Position numbers and translations under genes: made by a program | The notes under the pieces: generated by a model | The model's input: the letters and a program-made list of their open reading frames with translations, nothing else | The model's database searches: none | Told to the model about the DNA's origin: nothing | Assembly (NCBI GenBank): GCA_963837395.1 | Contig: CAWINI010000002.1 | Span: 248,001 to 312,000, forward strand | Direction of reading: 5' to 3' | Origin: CAVZQN01 sp963837395 | GTDB lineage: Bacteria > Acidobacteriota > HRBIN11 > JAKEFK01 | Length of the DNA stretch: 64,000 bases | Shown here: one piece after another, positions 7,453 through 15,905 of the stretch | Layout of the letters: each line of letters begins with the position of its first letter | Position numbering within the stretch: the stretch's first letter is position 1

Positions 7453-9651
7453 TTATTGACCTCCTAGAGAGACCGAGAAGTTATATTTGAAGGAAAACTG
7501 AATGCGGTAATCATCTGATGTGAAACCATCGGCGAAGTTTTCTCTGTGACCCCATTGGAACTCGCCCCCCATCATTACGTTTGGTGCGGGATAGTAGAGC
7601 AGGTTACCGAGAGCATATTCACCACGGTGAAAAGCATCTGCCGCTTGTAAATCACTATTCTCAATATCAATTAGCGAGTAACCAAAAGAGCTTGTCCACT
7701 TGTCGCTCCATGTATGATCGTAGAATGCAACGACGCCATGTACCGGTAAAGCTTCTCCTTCAACAGGAGATATAGCGTTTCCAAGATTGGCCTTGGCTCC
7801 AACATCCACTGGCGCATCATTCATATAGTTTTCAATTCCTTCACCATAAACGTACTGAAGTCGAACTGTGCCTTTTCCGAATTTCAAATTAGAACTTAAA
7901 TTGATGCCCCAACCCGTTATGCTTTGATTCAGATCAAATTGGTCCTGAAGGACATCATCGATTTTCATCTTTCTAAATATTCCTGCGACTTCGACATAGC
8001 CCCATTTGTTGCCACCATAACGGTATTCAGCAGAAATATCCGGTACTGGAAAACGTGCTTTAACGTTTTGAATTTCAATGCGGTCTGCGATGACGCCGGC
8101 ATCGGCGCTGGCGCCAGGCCGTTCAACTGCAATAGTCAATTTGGAATCACCCTGAATTGGCATCCATCGTACTTGCACATTGCGGAAAAAGACCATTCCG
8201 CTTGGCCCCCAGTATTCAATCGAATTTGGAAACACATCAGGATCCATGAATGGACTCCAGGTTTGTCCTGCACCAAATTGGCCAAGTTCACCGTAAGCAT
8301 GTCGCAGACGGAATGTTGTCTGACCTTGATCAACACCTGTTCCGAACAATTCGAATTCAAATGTTGTTTTCAATTCGCCTAGTTCTGTTGGGAAATACGA
8401 CTTCACACCAAACCGGCTCTGACGAACTCCTGCGAACCATCGGCCATCTTCTCCAAATTGATCTTTGAACGCAGGCAGTTTTGTTGGTCTTACAACGTCA
8501 AACCAATTGGGATCGTTCTGCTTGCCCTGATAGCCCGTATCCAGCATCGCGAATCCGTAAATATCAAACTTTGGTTTGACTGGCGGTTCAGCCTCTGCCT
8601 GGTAATTTGCAGTAGCTGCATATGGATTTCCGCCTAACATGTTTGAAATATCTGTGATCGCTTTCTGTGCTTTAACGCTGTTTCCTGCGTCATCGAGTGG
8701 CGGTGAGATCACCGCAATCCCGAATTTGCCTGGTGATATAGCAATGAGGCCGCCTCCAACACCGCTCTTTGCAGGCAGTCCCGTTGCAAAAAGCCACTTA
8801 CCCGAGTCATCGTACAAACCTGCAGTTGCCATTACTGCAAGTACGCCTGGAACTTTCGCAGCATCGATTACTTGTTTGCCAGTTACAGGATTTTTACCGC
8901 CGTTTGCGAGTGTTCCAGCCATTGTTGCCAGATCTTGTGCATTCACTCCGATCGAACATTGCCGTGTGTACAAATCAACTGCACGTTGCCAATCGCTCTT
9001 GATATAGCCATACGCTAGCATCAATGCGCCAATTGCCTGATTGCGTTGATTTGAATCTGATTCAGACTTGTAAACATCTTGCAGTACTGTAAGCTGACGG
9101 CCGGCAGAATCATTATGAATTCCAATGATTCTGGCCCAGATTTCATCAGCGTTAGCACCTTTCACCATTCCGGTTGTTGAAATTGCACCCGGATTCACAA
9201 GCGGATTCATTTCCGGAGCACCCGTCCCTGCTACTGTCTTGACAGCTTCCACAGCGATAATCGAATTGAATCTCGCTCCCGTTGCATCAACACCGATCGT
9301 ATTTCGGATTTGATCCAGACCCTGTTCCTGAATCACTTGTGACATGGTAAAAACTTTGGAAATCGATTGTATCGATACTTCGGTCTTAATGTCTCCTATT
9401 GAGTAGACCTTTCCATCAGTCGTCACCAATGCAATTCCATAAACATTGGGATCTACCTTTGCAAGTGCAGGAATATAGTCAGCATTTTTACCTTCTTGAA
9501 GAGTCAGGTATTTGTCATATGCTGCTTTCAGTGCCGCATTAATCTGATCTGCGGTTTGCGCTTGCAATGACACTGCTGTGAACATAGCGACAACAACCAG
9601 CAGCCATGCCCTTGATGAGATTGATTTTAGTAGTTGCAACTTCATATTCAT
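7453..9651 (-). CDS. Fusion of exported glutaminase and DcaP-like outer-membrane porin
   Basis: A single uninterrupted 732-residue frame. Residues 1-32 are a signal peptide and about 33-350 a complete GlsA glutaminase (Ser96, Lys99 in SIQSISKVF). A short Pro/Glu linker (about 350-362) follows, and about 363-732 match the DcaP-like porin family. Porin hallmarks are FDVVRPTKLPAF, ARQ-like VRQSRFGVKSYFP, GQTTFRLRHAYGELGQFGAG, and DVFPNSIEYWGPSGMVFFRN. DcaP proteins are trimeric channels for dicarboxylic acids. I know of no glutaminase fused to a porin. The enzyme domain would sit in the periplasm below the channel and could deamidate glutamine as it enters. The start overlaps the amidohydrolase stop (ATGA), so the two are translationally coupled. 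The protein does not end in Phe (ends SLGGQ), which is atypical but tolerated. Confidence 0.9.
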   Translation of the reverse strand: MNMKLQLLKSISSRAWLLVVVAMFTAVSLQAQTADQINAALKAAYDKYLTLQEGKNADYIPALAKVDPNVYGIALVTTDGKVYSIGDIKTEVSIQSISKVFTMSQVIQEQGLDQIRNTIGVDATGARFNSIIAVEAVKTVAGTGAPEMNPLVNPGAISTTGMVKGANADEIWARIIGIHNDSAGRQLTVLQDVYKSESDSNQRNQAIGALMLAYGYIKSDWQRAVDLYTRQCSIGVNAQDLATMAGTLANGGKNPVTGKQVIDAAKVPGVLAVMATAGLYDDSGKWLFATGLPAKSGVGGGLIAISPGKFGIAVISPPLDDAGNSVKAQKAITDISNMLGGNPYAATANYQAEAEPPVKPKFDIYGFAMLDTGYQGKQNDPNWFDVVRPTKLPAFKDQFGEDGRWFAGVRQSRFGVKSYFPTELGELKTTFEFELFGTGVDQGQTTFRLRHAYGELGQFGAGQTWSPFMDPDVFPNSIEYWGPSGMVFFRNVQVRWMPIQGDSKLTIAVERPGASADAGVIADRIEIQNVKARFPVPDISAEYRYGGNKWGYVEVAGIFRKMKIDDVLQDQFDLNQSITGWGINLSSNLKFGKGTVRLQYVYGEGIENYMNDAPVDVGAKANLGNAISPVEGEALPVHGVVAFYDHTWSDKWTSSFGYSLIDIENSDLQAADAFHRGEYALGNLLYYPAPNVMMGGEFQWGHRENFADGFTSDDYRIQFSFKYNFSVSLGGQ

Positions 9652-10730
9652 CTCTCCTTAACATTGCTTTTTTCCCAGGCTCGTACTCTGGTTCTAGCCT
9701 GGTCAAACAAGCGTTCATAATTACCGATCCGCACTTTGTAACTCGCATCTTCAGTGAGTAATTTCCATAACGGATCATAAATGTGATAAACGGCCGTCAT
9801 AGCTTCTACACTTTTCGGAGCAACGACATCACTTCCGAATAAAAATCGATCGGGATGAGAATTCAGAAGATCTGCTACTCTCTTAGTTGCTTCCGGAGTT
9901 TCTACTGCATACTTTGCTACTTCATCCCAGGAAATATCGAAATAAACGTGATTCAGTTCAGGATTATTGAGGGCGCGTTCGATGATTGCTGCTTGATCTT
10001 TGAGCGGTCGTACGATTCTTCCAGTGCCGATATGAGCCCAGATAATGGTAGTTTTCGGATGGCGTTTAAAAAGATCTCTTAATTGAACAAGGATGTAAGG
10101 CTCTTGATCCGGTTTCGGAAAAGGCATGTTGATATCGCAGTGAAGAAGCACTACCAATCCAACTTCACCTGCAAAATCCATAATCCTGTCCAGCGCTGGA
10201 TTTGTAAGACTCGCGGTTTCACCAGCAATCTTGGATGAAACGAATTCTTTGTGAATCGTGAATTCGCCGACGCCAGTGAAGACTCCAGGAAAAATTTGCA
10301 AAACGCGGCGGATATGATCCGCAGCATACATATCTGTAGGATTGAATCCGGTAATCATCGGATCCAAACGTTTCTGCTGATCAGGTGATAAAGATTTATA
10401 GGCCATTGCAATCTGTGCATCAGTGAAGGAGTAGTAATAAAGCGGGGCGTCTGTTTGGAGATAATAGGTTGGAGCAAAATCTCCGCTATTTTGATAAGAC
10501 CACTGCTGTTGCAATGGAATTCCAAACAAAGTAGAACGACCGATCGTCGTTCCCAACATGTTCACAAAATCATGGATCTCTGTTCCTTCCTGGATGTAGT
10601 TTGTTAAATGAAAATGGGAGTCATTGAAATCGTAAGCGGACGATAAGCAAGGACTAAAAATCAGAGAAAAAAGAATGAATAAACTGAAGAAGGTTTTACT
10701 CGACATTAACGGTACGTAGTTTTTGAACAT
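9648..10730 (-). CDS. Exported metal-dependent amidohydrolase (TIM-barrel)
   Basis: Amidohydrolase-superfamily hydrolase with a signal peptide. Metal ligands can be read: H-x-H in DSHFHL just after the signal peptide, His in LLHCDI, His in IIWAHIGTG and Asp in FLFGSDVVAP. The frame is open from 10,751, but ATG 10,730 (MFKNYV) is preferred. It has GAGG 9 bases upstream and gives a cleaner signal peptide ending at PCLSSA. The 3' end overlaps the glutaminase-porin start by 4 bases and the 5' end overlaps the ABM gene. The substrate is unknown. In this operon a cyclic or acylated amide feeding the glutaminase or asparaginase is possible, but that is inference. Confidence 0.8.
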   Translation of the reverse strand: MFKNYVPLMSSKTFFSLFILFSLIFSPCLSSAYDFNDSHFHLTNYIQEGTEIHDFVNMLGTTIGRSTLFGIPLQQQWSYQNSGDFAPTYYLQTDAPLYYYSFTDAQIAMAYKSLSPDQQKRLDPMITGFNPTDMYAADHIRRVLQIFPGVFTGVGEFTIHKEFVSSKIAGETASLTNPALDRIMDFAGEVGLVVLLHCDINMPFPKPDQEPYILVQLRDLFKRHPKTTIIWAHIGTGRIVRPLKDQAAIIERALNNPELNHVYFDISWDEVAKYAVETPEATKRVADLLNSHPDRFLFGSDVVAPKSVEAMTAVYHIYDPLWKLLTEDASYKVRIGNYERLFDQARTRVRAWEKSNVKER

Positions 10731-11046
10731 ATTCCATCCCTCGAGTTTCATGAACGTCGCAAAAGCTCAGTTCGGGTGTAACGGTCGATAGCTCCATTAG
10801 TTCGAGGATCCGTGCAAACCTGTCAGAACGTATGTGTTTTTCTATTTCTGACCAGCCATCCCAATCTTCTTGATAAAAAACAACGTTGGCTTCACGCTGA
10901 TCCTGACTGAGCCGGCATTTGATGCATCCTGGTTGTGCTTCTGTTCGACTCATTTGAAGTCGCAAAGCCTGAAGAAGCTCACCGGTTCGGCGAGGCTGCG
11001 GAACAATCCTTAAATTCATTGAAATCATCAACTCAACCCAACGCAA
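10696..11046 (-). CDS. Antibiotic biosynthesis monooxygenase (ABM)-domain protein
   Basis: Small dimeric alpha/beta-barrel fold of the YgiN/ABM type; 116 residues. Diagnostic pattern: an N-terminal strand (MNLRIVPQP), CIKCRLSQDQ, then FYQEDWDGWSEIEKHIRSDRF and a MELSTVTPELSF tail. Some members are cofactor-free monooxygenases, others only bind ligands. Start could be 11,046 or the internal Met at 11,019 (MNLRI); no ribosome binding site decides. It is the first gene of the amide operon and overlaps the amidohydrolase by up to 35 bases. The 237-base gap upstream must hold the operon promoter, but I see no convincing -35/-10 pair there. Confidence 0.7.
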   Translation of the reverse strand: MRWVELMISMNLRIVPQPRRTGELLQALRLQMSRTEAQPGCIKCRLSQDQREANVVFYQEDWDGWSEIEKHIRSDRFARILELMELSTVTPELSFCDVHETRGMEYVQKLRTVNVE

Positions 11047-11283
11047 ATCAAATGCCAGAACACATTATGGTTCAGAACAGTCAGAGGTAAGTTGCTGTGA
11101 ATCGAGGAGTTATAAAATCAATGAAGAAAGTTTCTGAGTTACGAATTTAGATGAACCGCACGGAATAAAGGAGATTGCTACGGTATTGCGGAGTCCGATT
11201 TAGGAATTCAAGAAACAAAAGTAAAAAACACGAATATTGAATAAATTAGAACAAGAGTTCCAAGAATCGAAAGTAAATTCTGA

Positions 11284-12726
11284 TTATTGACTTGTGCTGG
11301 GGGCCGTCGTGTTTGTTTGAGTTTGAGGCTGTGGTTCAGTCCATCCTCCGCCCAGTGCCTTATACAAACGGATCACTGCAACAAGTTGATCACGAACCGC
11401 CTCAACAGAATCAAGTTCTGCCTCAAACAAGGAACGTTGCGCATCTAAAACTTCGAGATAATTTGAAACGCCGCCTCTATATCGAACCTCTGCTAAATCT
11501 AATACTTTTCGTTCTGCCTCAACTCGTGCACCTTGTGAGCCACGCCTTTCACCGGATTTTTGATAATCGATCAATGAGTCTTCCACTTCGCGGAATGCTT
11601 GCAGGATCGTAGATTCATACGCATAAAGTTGTTGACGATTTCGTGACTCTTGTACTTCAACATTGCGTTTATTTTTTCCGGCATTGAATATTGGTTGAAT
11701 TAAATTAGCTCCGATGGACCATGTTTTCGCCCGCGAACTTGTGATGTTATCAAGTTCCGTACTCTCCCATCCAAAAAATCCAGTCAATGAAATGATTGGG
11801 AAAAGCAATGCTTTTGCTTCACCAATTCGGGCATTTGATGAAACTAATAATTGTTCAGCTTCAAGAATATCAGGGCGACGTTCTAAAAGAGTGGACGGCA
11901 AGCCTGCCGGGACTTGTGGCGGCAATGGTTGTTCTTCGAGCCCACGACCTCTTAATATCGATCCTGGATTTCGTCCTAACAGAACTGATATTTCATTTTC
12001 CTTTTGTGCCACTTGTCGTTCGAAATCTTGGACGATTGCCAGCGTTCGATTGTATTCCGCTTCCGCTTGTCTGAAATCAAGCTCCGAAGTTAGACCACCC
12101 TCAAACCGGAGTTTCGCTAATTCCACGTAGTCGGCTCGGGATTGAAGTGTGTTGCGGGAGATTTCCAATCTTAGATCTAAATCCCGCAGTTCCATGTATG
12201 CCTGTGCAACCGATGCAACAAGTGAAATTACAGTGAACCGCATCCCTTGTTCAGTTGATAGCATTAATGCTTTTTCAGCTTCTGTTGCACGCCTGATCCT
12301 TCCGAAGAAATCTAATTCCCAAAAAACACTTGCATTCAATGTCCAAAACGGTTTCGTTGTATCTACATCTGTAGGTACCTTAACGATACCATCATGGCTG
12401 GTTTCCTGTTCAGCACCAGAACCGTTTACATCAACATGAGGGTAAAGATCTGCTTTTTGAAATCCATAAAAAGCACGCGCTTCTTCAATCCGTTCATAAG
12501 CAATTTTTAGATCTTTATTTTCTTCAAGTGAAATTCGGATCAATTCCTGTAATTGCGGATCCTGAAAAAGATCAAACCACTGAAGATTTGCAAGAGAAGT
12601 ATCAAGTGGGACAGGTTCTTTCCATCCTGTCGGCACTGGCACAGTAGGCCGCGCATAATTCGGACCGAGTTTACATCCACCAAGAAATAAAACTGTGATC
12701 AGCAATAAGTAAAGTGCCCGTTTCAT
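11284..12726 (-). CDS. Efflux outer-membrane factor lipoprotein (NodT/OprM type)
   Basis: TolC-like outer-membrane channel of an RND efflux system. The lipobox LGGC (Cys18) follows a short hydrophobic signal. The family start KLGPNYARPTVPVP follows directly, and two OEP repeats with long coiled-coil helices span about 60-460. The frame is open from 12,738, but ATG 12,726 (MKRALY) has GGAG 8 bases upstream and starts at the signal peptide. It overlaps the end of the pump gene, so adaptor, pump and channel form one operon. The tail is Gln/Thr-rich. Confidence 0.93.
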   Translation of the reverse strand: MKRALYLLLITVLFLGGCKLGPNYARPTVPVPTGWKEPVPLDTSLANLQWFDLFQDPQLQELIRISLEENKDLKIAYERIEEARAFYGFQKADLYPHVDVNGSGAEQETSHDGIVKVPTDVDTTKPFWTLNASVFWELDFFGRIRRATEAEKALMLSTEQGMRFTVISLVASVAQAYMELRDLDLRLEISRNTLQSRADYVELAKLRFEGGLTSELDFRQAEAEYNRTLAIVQDFERQVAQKENEISVLLGRNPGSILRGRGLEEQPLPPQVPAGLPSTLLERRPDILEAEQLLVSSNARIGEAKALLFPIISLTGFFGWESTELDNITSSRAKTWSIGANLIQPIFNAGKNKRNVEVQESRNRQQLYAYESTILQAFREVEDSLIDYQKSGERRGSQGARVEAERKVLDLAEVRYRGGVSNYLEVLDAQRSLFEAELDSVEAVRDQLVAVIRLYKALGGGWTEPQPQTQTNTTAPSTSQ

Positions 12727-12727
12727 C

Positions 12728-14332
12728 TCAATCTCCATGTGCTACTGCTGGTTTTGGCGGCTCTGGAGCCGTTACTTCTTTGGCTTTTTTCTTTCTACCC
12801 AAACCTTCAACGAAAGCAAAATTACCCGGAATTAAGAACACACCCAGTGCGGTTGCAATCAACATTCCCCAGAACACTGCGGTTCCCATAACGTTTTGTG
12901 CGCCGGATCCGGAACCACTTGCAAGCATCAAAGGAATAACTCCCATGATGAAAGCAAAAGCAGTCATTAGAATTGGACGGAATCGAAGTCGTGCCGATTC
13001 CAATGCCGCTTCTTCAAGTGTCATTCCTTCTTCATGTTTTGCTTTTGCAAATTCAACAATCAAGATTGCATTCTTTGCCGCCAGACCGATCAACATAATC
13101 AATCCGACCTGCACATATACATTGTTGTCGTATCCCATCAAAGTAACTCCAGTAAATGCTCCTAAAGCTACTAACGGTGAACCCAACAAAACCGCCCAGG
13201 GAAGTCTCCAGCTTTCATACAGAGCTGCAAGCAGCAAAAATACAAATACGATCGCAAGAATAAATGTTGGAGTTGCGGATGGCGCCACTTTTTCTTGATA
13301 AGACAACTGGTTATATGCGAATCCCATTTCTTTCGGCATCGTTTTGTTGAAAGTATCTTCCAATGCAGCAAGTGCTTGACCGGAAGTATATCCGCGACCT
13401 GGAACTCCGTTGATTTCTACGGAACGGAAAAGATTAAAACGTGTTGTAATTTCCGTGCCATTTTCTGTAGTGACGGTCATCAATGTAGAAAGTGGAATCA
13501 TGCTACCAGTTGTTTTACTACGAACGTAAATTTCACCAATGTTTTCCGGTTTTCGCCGATAATCAGAAGCAGCCTGAACGTACACACGGTAAAGTCGACC
13601 GAAACGATTGAAATCATTTACGTATGTGCCGCCCAACACTGCAGACATTGCCTGGAAAACATCATCGACTTCCACACCGAGTTTGCGTGCTTTTTCACGA
13701 TCAAGCACAACCTTTACCTGTGGATATCGTGGATCAAATGAAGTAAACAGGTTAGCGAGTTCGGGTCGTTTACGCGCTGCTTCCAAAAATGTCCTGGCTT
13801 GTTCGCCCAATTGCGGCACACTCAATGTTCCGCTGCGGTCCTGCAATAGAAAATTGAATCCTGCTGAAGCTCCAAAACCAGAAATTGTTGGAATGTTAAA
13901 TGGGAAGATAATGGCTTCAGGAATCTTGACGAATTGACTCTGCAATTTCCCCATGATTGCTTTTAGCTTCAGCTCAGGGGCTTTGCGTTCTTCCCAAGGT
14001 TTCAATCGCGCAAAGATTGTCCCGAAATTTGGTTGGTATGTACTGGTGACAACACCGAATCCGCCGATTGTTGTGAAAGCTTCAACAGCCTCTGTTTTCC
14101 CTAGAATTTCTTCAACCTGCGCTAACGTTGCACTGGTACGTTCCAGTGAAGCGGCAGGAGGAAGTTGAACGTTAATACCGAGCAAGCCTTGGTCTTCTTC
14201 AGGAATAAAACCTGCAGGTAGTTGTTTTCCAAGAAATACAACGCTCAGAATAACAATTCCTACAATCAGAATTGTCAGTATCGATTTCCGTACAAGCAGA
14301 CGGGACCAACCGACATATTTTTTTGTTGTCAC
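12728..14332 (-). CDS. C-terminal half of RND (HAE1-type) efflux pump, split by a frameshift
   Basis: Second half of an AcrB-like inner-membrane proton/drug antiporter: the porter subdomains (for example GFNFLLQDRSG) and the second set of six membrane helices with VGLIMLIGLAAKNAILIVEFAK. The apparent start at 14,332 is a GTG inside coding sequence. This frame reads on upstream as GPLGKFFALFNKAFD, normal pump sequence that joins the N-terminal half. The junction lies in the CCTCTT stretch at 14,376-14,381, where removing one base restores ...PGKGPLGKFF.... The intact protein would be about 1,050 residues. Confidence 0.88.
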   Translation of the reverse strand: MTTKKYVGWSRLLVRKSILTILIVGIVILSVVFLGKQLPAGFIPEEDQGLLGINVQLPPAASLERTSATLAQVEEILGKTEAVEAFTTIGGFGVVTSTYQPNFGTIFARLKPWEERKAPELKLKAIMGKLQSQFVKIPEAIIFPFNIPTISGFGASAGFNFLLQDRSGTLSVPQLGEQARTFLEAARKRPELANLFTSFDPRYPQVKVVLDREKARKLGVEVDDVFQAMSAVLGGTYVNDFNRFGRLYRVYVQAASDYRRKPENIGEIYVRSKTTGSMIPLSTLMTVTTENGTEITTRFNLFRSVEINGVPGRGYTSGQALAALEDTFNKTMPKEMGFAYNQLSYQEKVAPSATPTFILAIVFVFLLLAALYESWRLPWAVLLGSPLVALGAFTGVTLMGYDNNVYVQVGLIMLIGLAAKNAILIVEFAKAKHEEGMTLEEAALESARLRFRPILMTAFAFIMGVIPLMLASGSGSGAQNVMGTAVFWGMLIATALGVFLIPGNFAFVEGLGRKKKAKEVTAPEPPKPAVAHGD

Positions 14333-14345
14333 ATCAAATGCTTTG

Positions 14346-15896
14346 TTAAATAATGCAAAGAATTTTCCAAGCGGACCTCTTGCCGGGCAGATGTTTTGCA
14401 GGCTTCAGCAACATTGCAGAAAGCGCAGGAGACAATGACAAAGCACTAAATGCAGACAGCAAAACTGAGATCGCAATTGTTAATGCGAATTGCTGATACA
14501 TTCGGCCTGTTAGTCCACCCAAAAACGCGACTGGAACAAATACTGCACAAAGAATCAATGCAATTCCGATAACAGGTTGGGTCACCTCTTTCATTGCTTG
14601 TCGCGTTGCCGCTTTTGGATCCAGACCATGTTCAATGTGATGCATGACCGCCTCAACAACGACGATTGCATCGTCAACGACAATTCCAATTGCAAGTACC
14701 AATCCAAACATCGATAACGTGTTTACCGAAAATCCGAGCATTGGAAAAAATATGAAAGTTCCAATCAGCGAAACCGGAACCGTGATTAGAGGAATCAACG
14801 TTGCGCGAAAACTTTGAAGGAATACAAAAACGACTATCGTTACAAGTATGATCGCTTCAACGAAAGTTTTCTTAATTTCATGAATCGATGCTTCTACCGC
14901 TGGAGTTGTATCGTAAACAATTTCATAATCCACATCAGGTGGAAACAATGTTTTAGCATGGCTCATGGTTTCGTAAATGGCTTCCGCAGCCTTTAACTGA
15001 TTTGCACCAGGAAGTAGATAAACTGCCATTGAACCTGCAGATTTTCCATTCAATCTTCCGAAAGAGTTATAGTCTTGCGAACCAAGTTCTACTTTTCCAA
15101 TATCCTTAACTCGGACAGTAGCTCCTTTTGCGCTTTCACGAATGATGATGTTGCCGAATTCTTCCGGAGTTACTAAACGGCCCGGGGCACTGACTGTGTA
15201 TGTGAAGGCTTGATCTTTAGGCGAAGGAGCCGTTCCCACACGGCCACCTGGCGCTTGAAGGTTTTGCTCCTTAATCGCAGCGATTACATCGGCAGGAGTC
15301 AATTGATAATTGACAAGCTTATCAGGGTAAATCCAGATCCGCATTCCGTAATCGGCTCCACCGAAAAGATCCACCTGTGCAATTCCTGGAATACGCAGAA
15401 GTTGATCGCGTAAATTAATGCTGCAATAGTTAATCAGGAATTGTCCATCGTAAGTTCCTTTCGGTGAATTTACAGAAATGATCATCAAGATGCTGGGGCT
15501 TTGTTTCTTAACAGTAACGCCTTGTGCAATAACTTCTTGCGGCAAACGCGCTTGAGCAGATGAAACACGATTCTGTGTTAATACGTTCGCTGTATCTTGA
15601 TTGGTTCCTACTTCGAAGTTTACATCCAGCTGCATACGTCCATCACTGGTGTTAGACGACTTCATGTAAATCATTCCTTCAACGCCATTCACTTCTTGTT
15701 CAATCGGAGTAGCAACTGATTGTTCGACTGCAACTGCGGATGCACCTACATATGTTGCAGTAACACGGATCATTGGTGGTGCCAGAAATGGATACATTTC
15801 AAAGCTGAGGCCTTTCAATGTGAAGGCTCCCATGATCACGATAATGATTGAGATTACAATGGCGACAATTGGTCGGCGGATAAAAAATTCAGCCAT
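14346..15896 (-). CDS. N-terminal half of RND (HAE1-type) efflux pump, split by a frameshift
   Basis: First half of the pump: MAEFFIRRPIVAIVISI helix, porter domain (TPIEQEVNGVEGM, FGGADYGMRIW), and helices with the RND signature region VVDDAIVVVEAVMHHIEHGL. It starts at ATG 15,896, 9 bases after the adaptor. It ends in an out-of-frame tail (SAWKILCII) just past the junction at about 14,378. Acts with the adaptor and outer-membrane lipoprotein to export small hydrophobic compounds; substrates are unknown. Confidence 0.9.
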   Translation of the reverse strand: MAEFFIRRPIVAIVISIIIVIMGAFTLKGLSFEMYPFLAPPMIRVTATYVGASAVAVEQSVATPIEQEVNGVEGMIYMKSSNTSDGRMQLDVNFEVGTNQDTANVLTQNRVSSAQARLPQEVIAQGVTVKKQSPSILMIISVNSPKGTYDGQFLINYCSINLRDQLLRIPGIAQVDLFGGADYGMRIWIYPDKLVNYQLTPADVIAAIKEQNLQAPGGRVGTAPSPKDQAFTYTVSAPGRLVTPEEFGNIIIRESAKGATVRVKDIGKVELGSQDYNSFGRLNGKSAGSMAVYLLPGANQLKAAEAIYETMSHAKTLFPPDVDYEIVYDTTPAVEASIHEIKKTFVEAIILVTIVVFVFLQSFRATLIPLITVPVSLIGTFIFFPMLGFSVNTLSMFGLVLAIGIVVDDAIVVVEAVMHHIEHGLDPKAATRQAMKEVTQPVIGIALILCAVFVPVAFLGGLTGRMYQQFALTIAISVLLSAFSALSLSPALSAMLLKPAKHLPGKRSAWKILCII

Positions 15897-15905
15897 AATT
15901 TCCTC

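Noticed and set aside
14332..14346. The two RND pieces as separate half-size pumps
   Set aside because: The second piece starts only at an internal GTG, has no ribosome binding site, and joins the first exactly in sequence once one base is removed.
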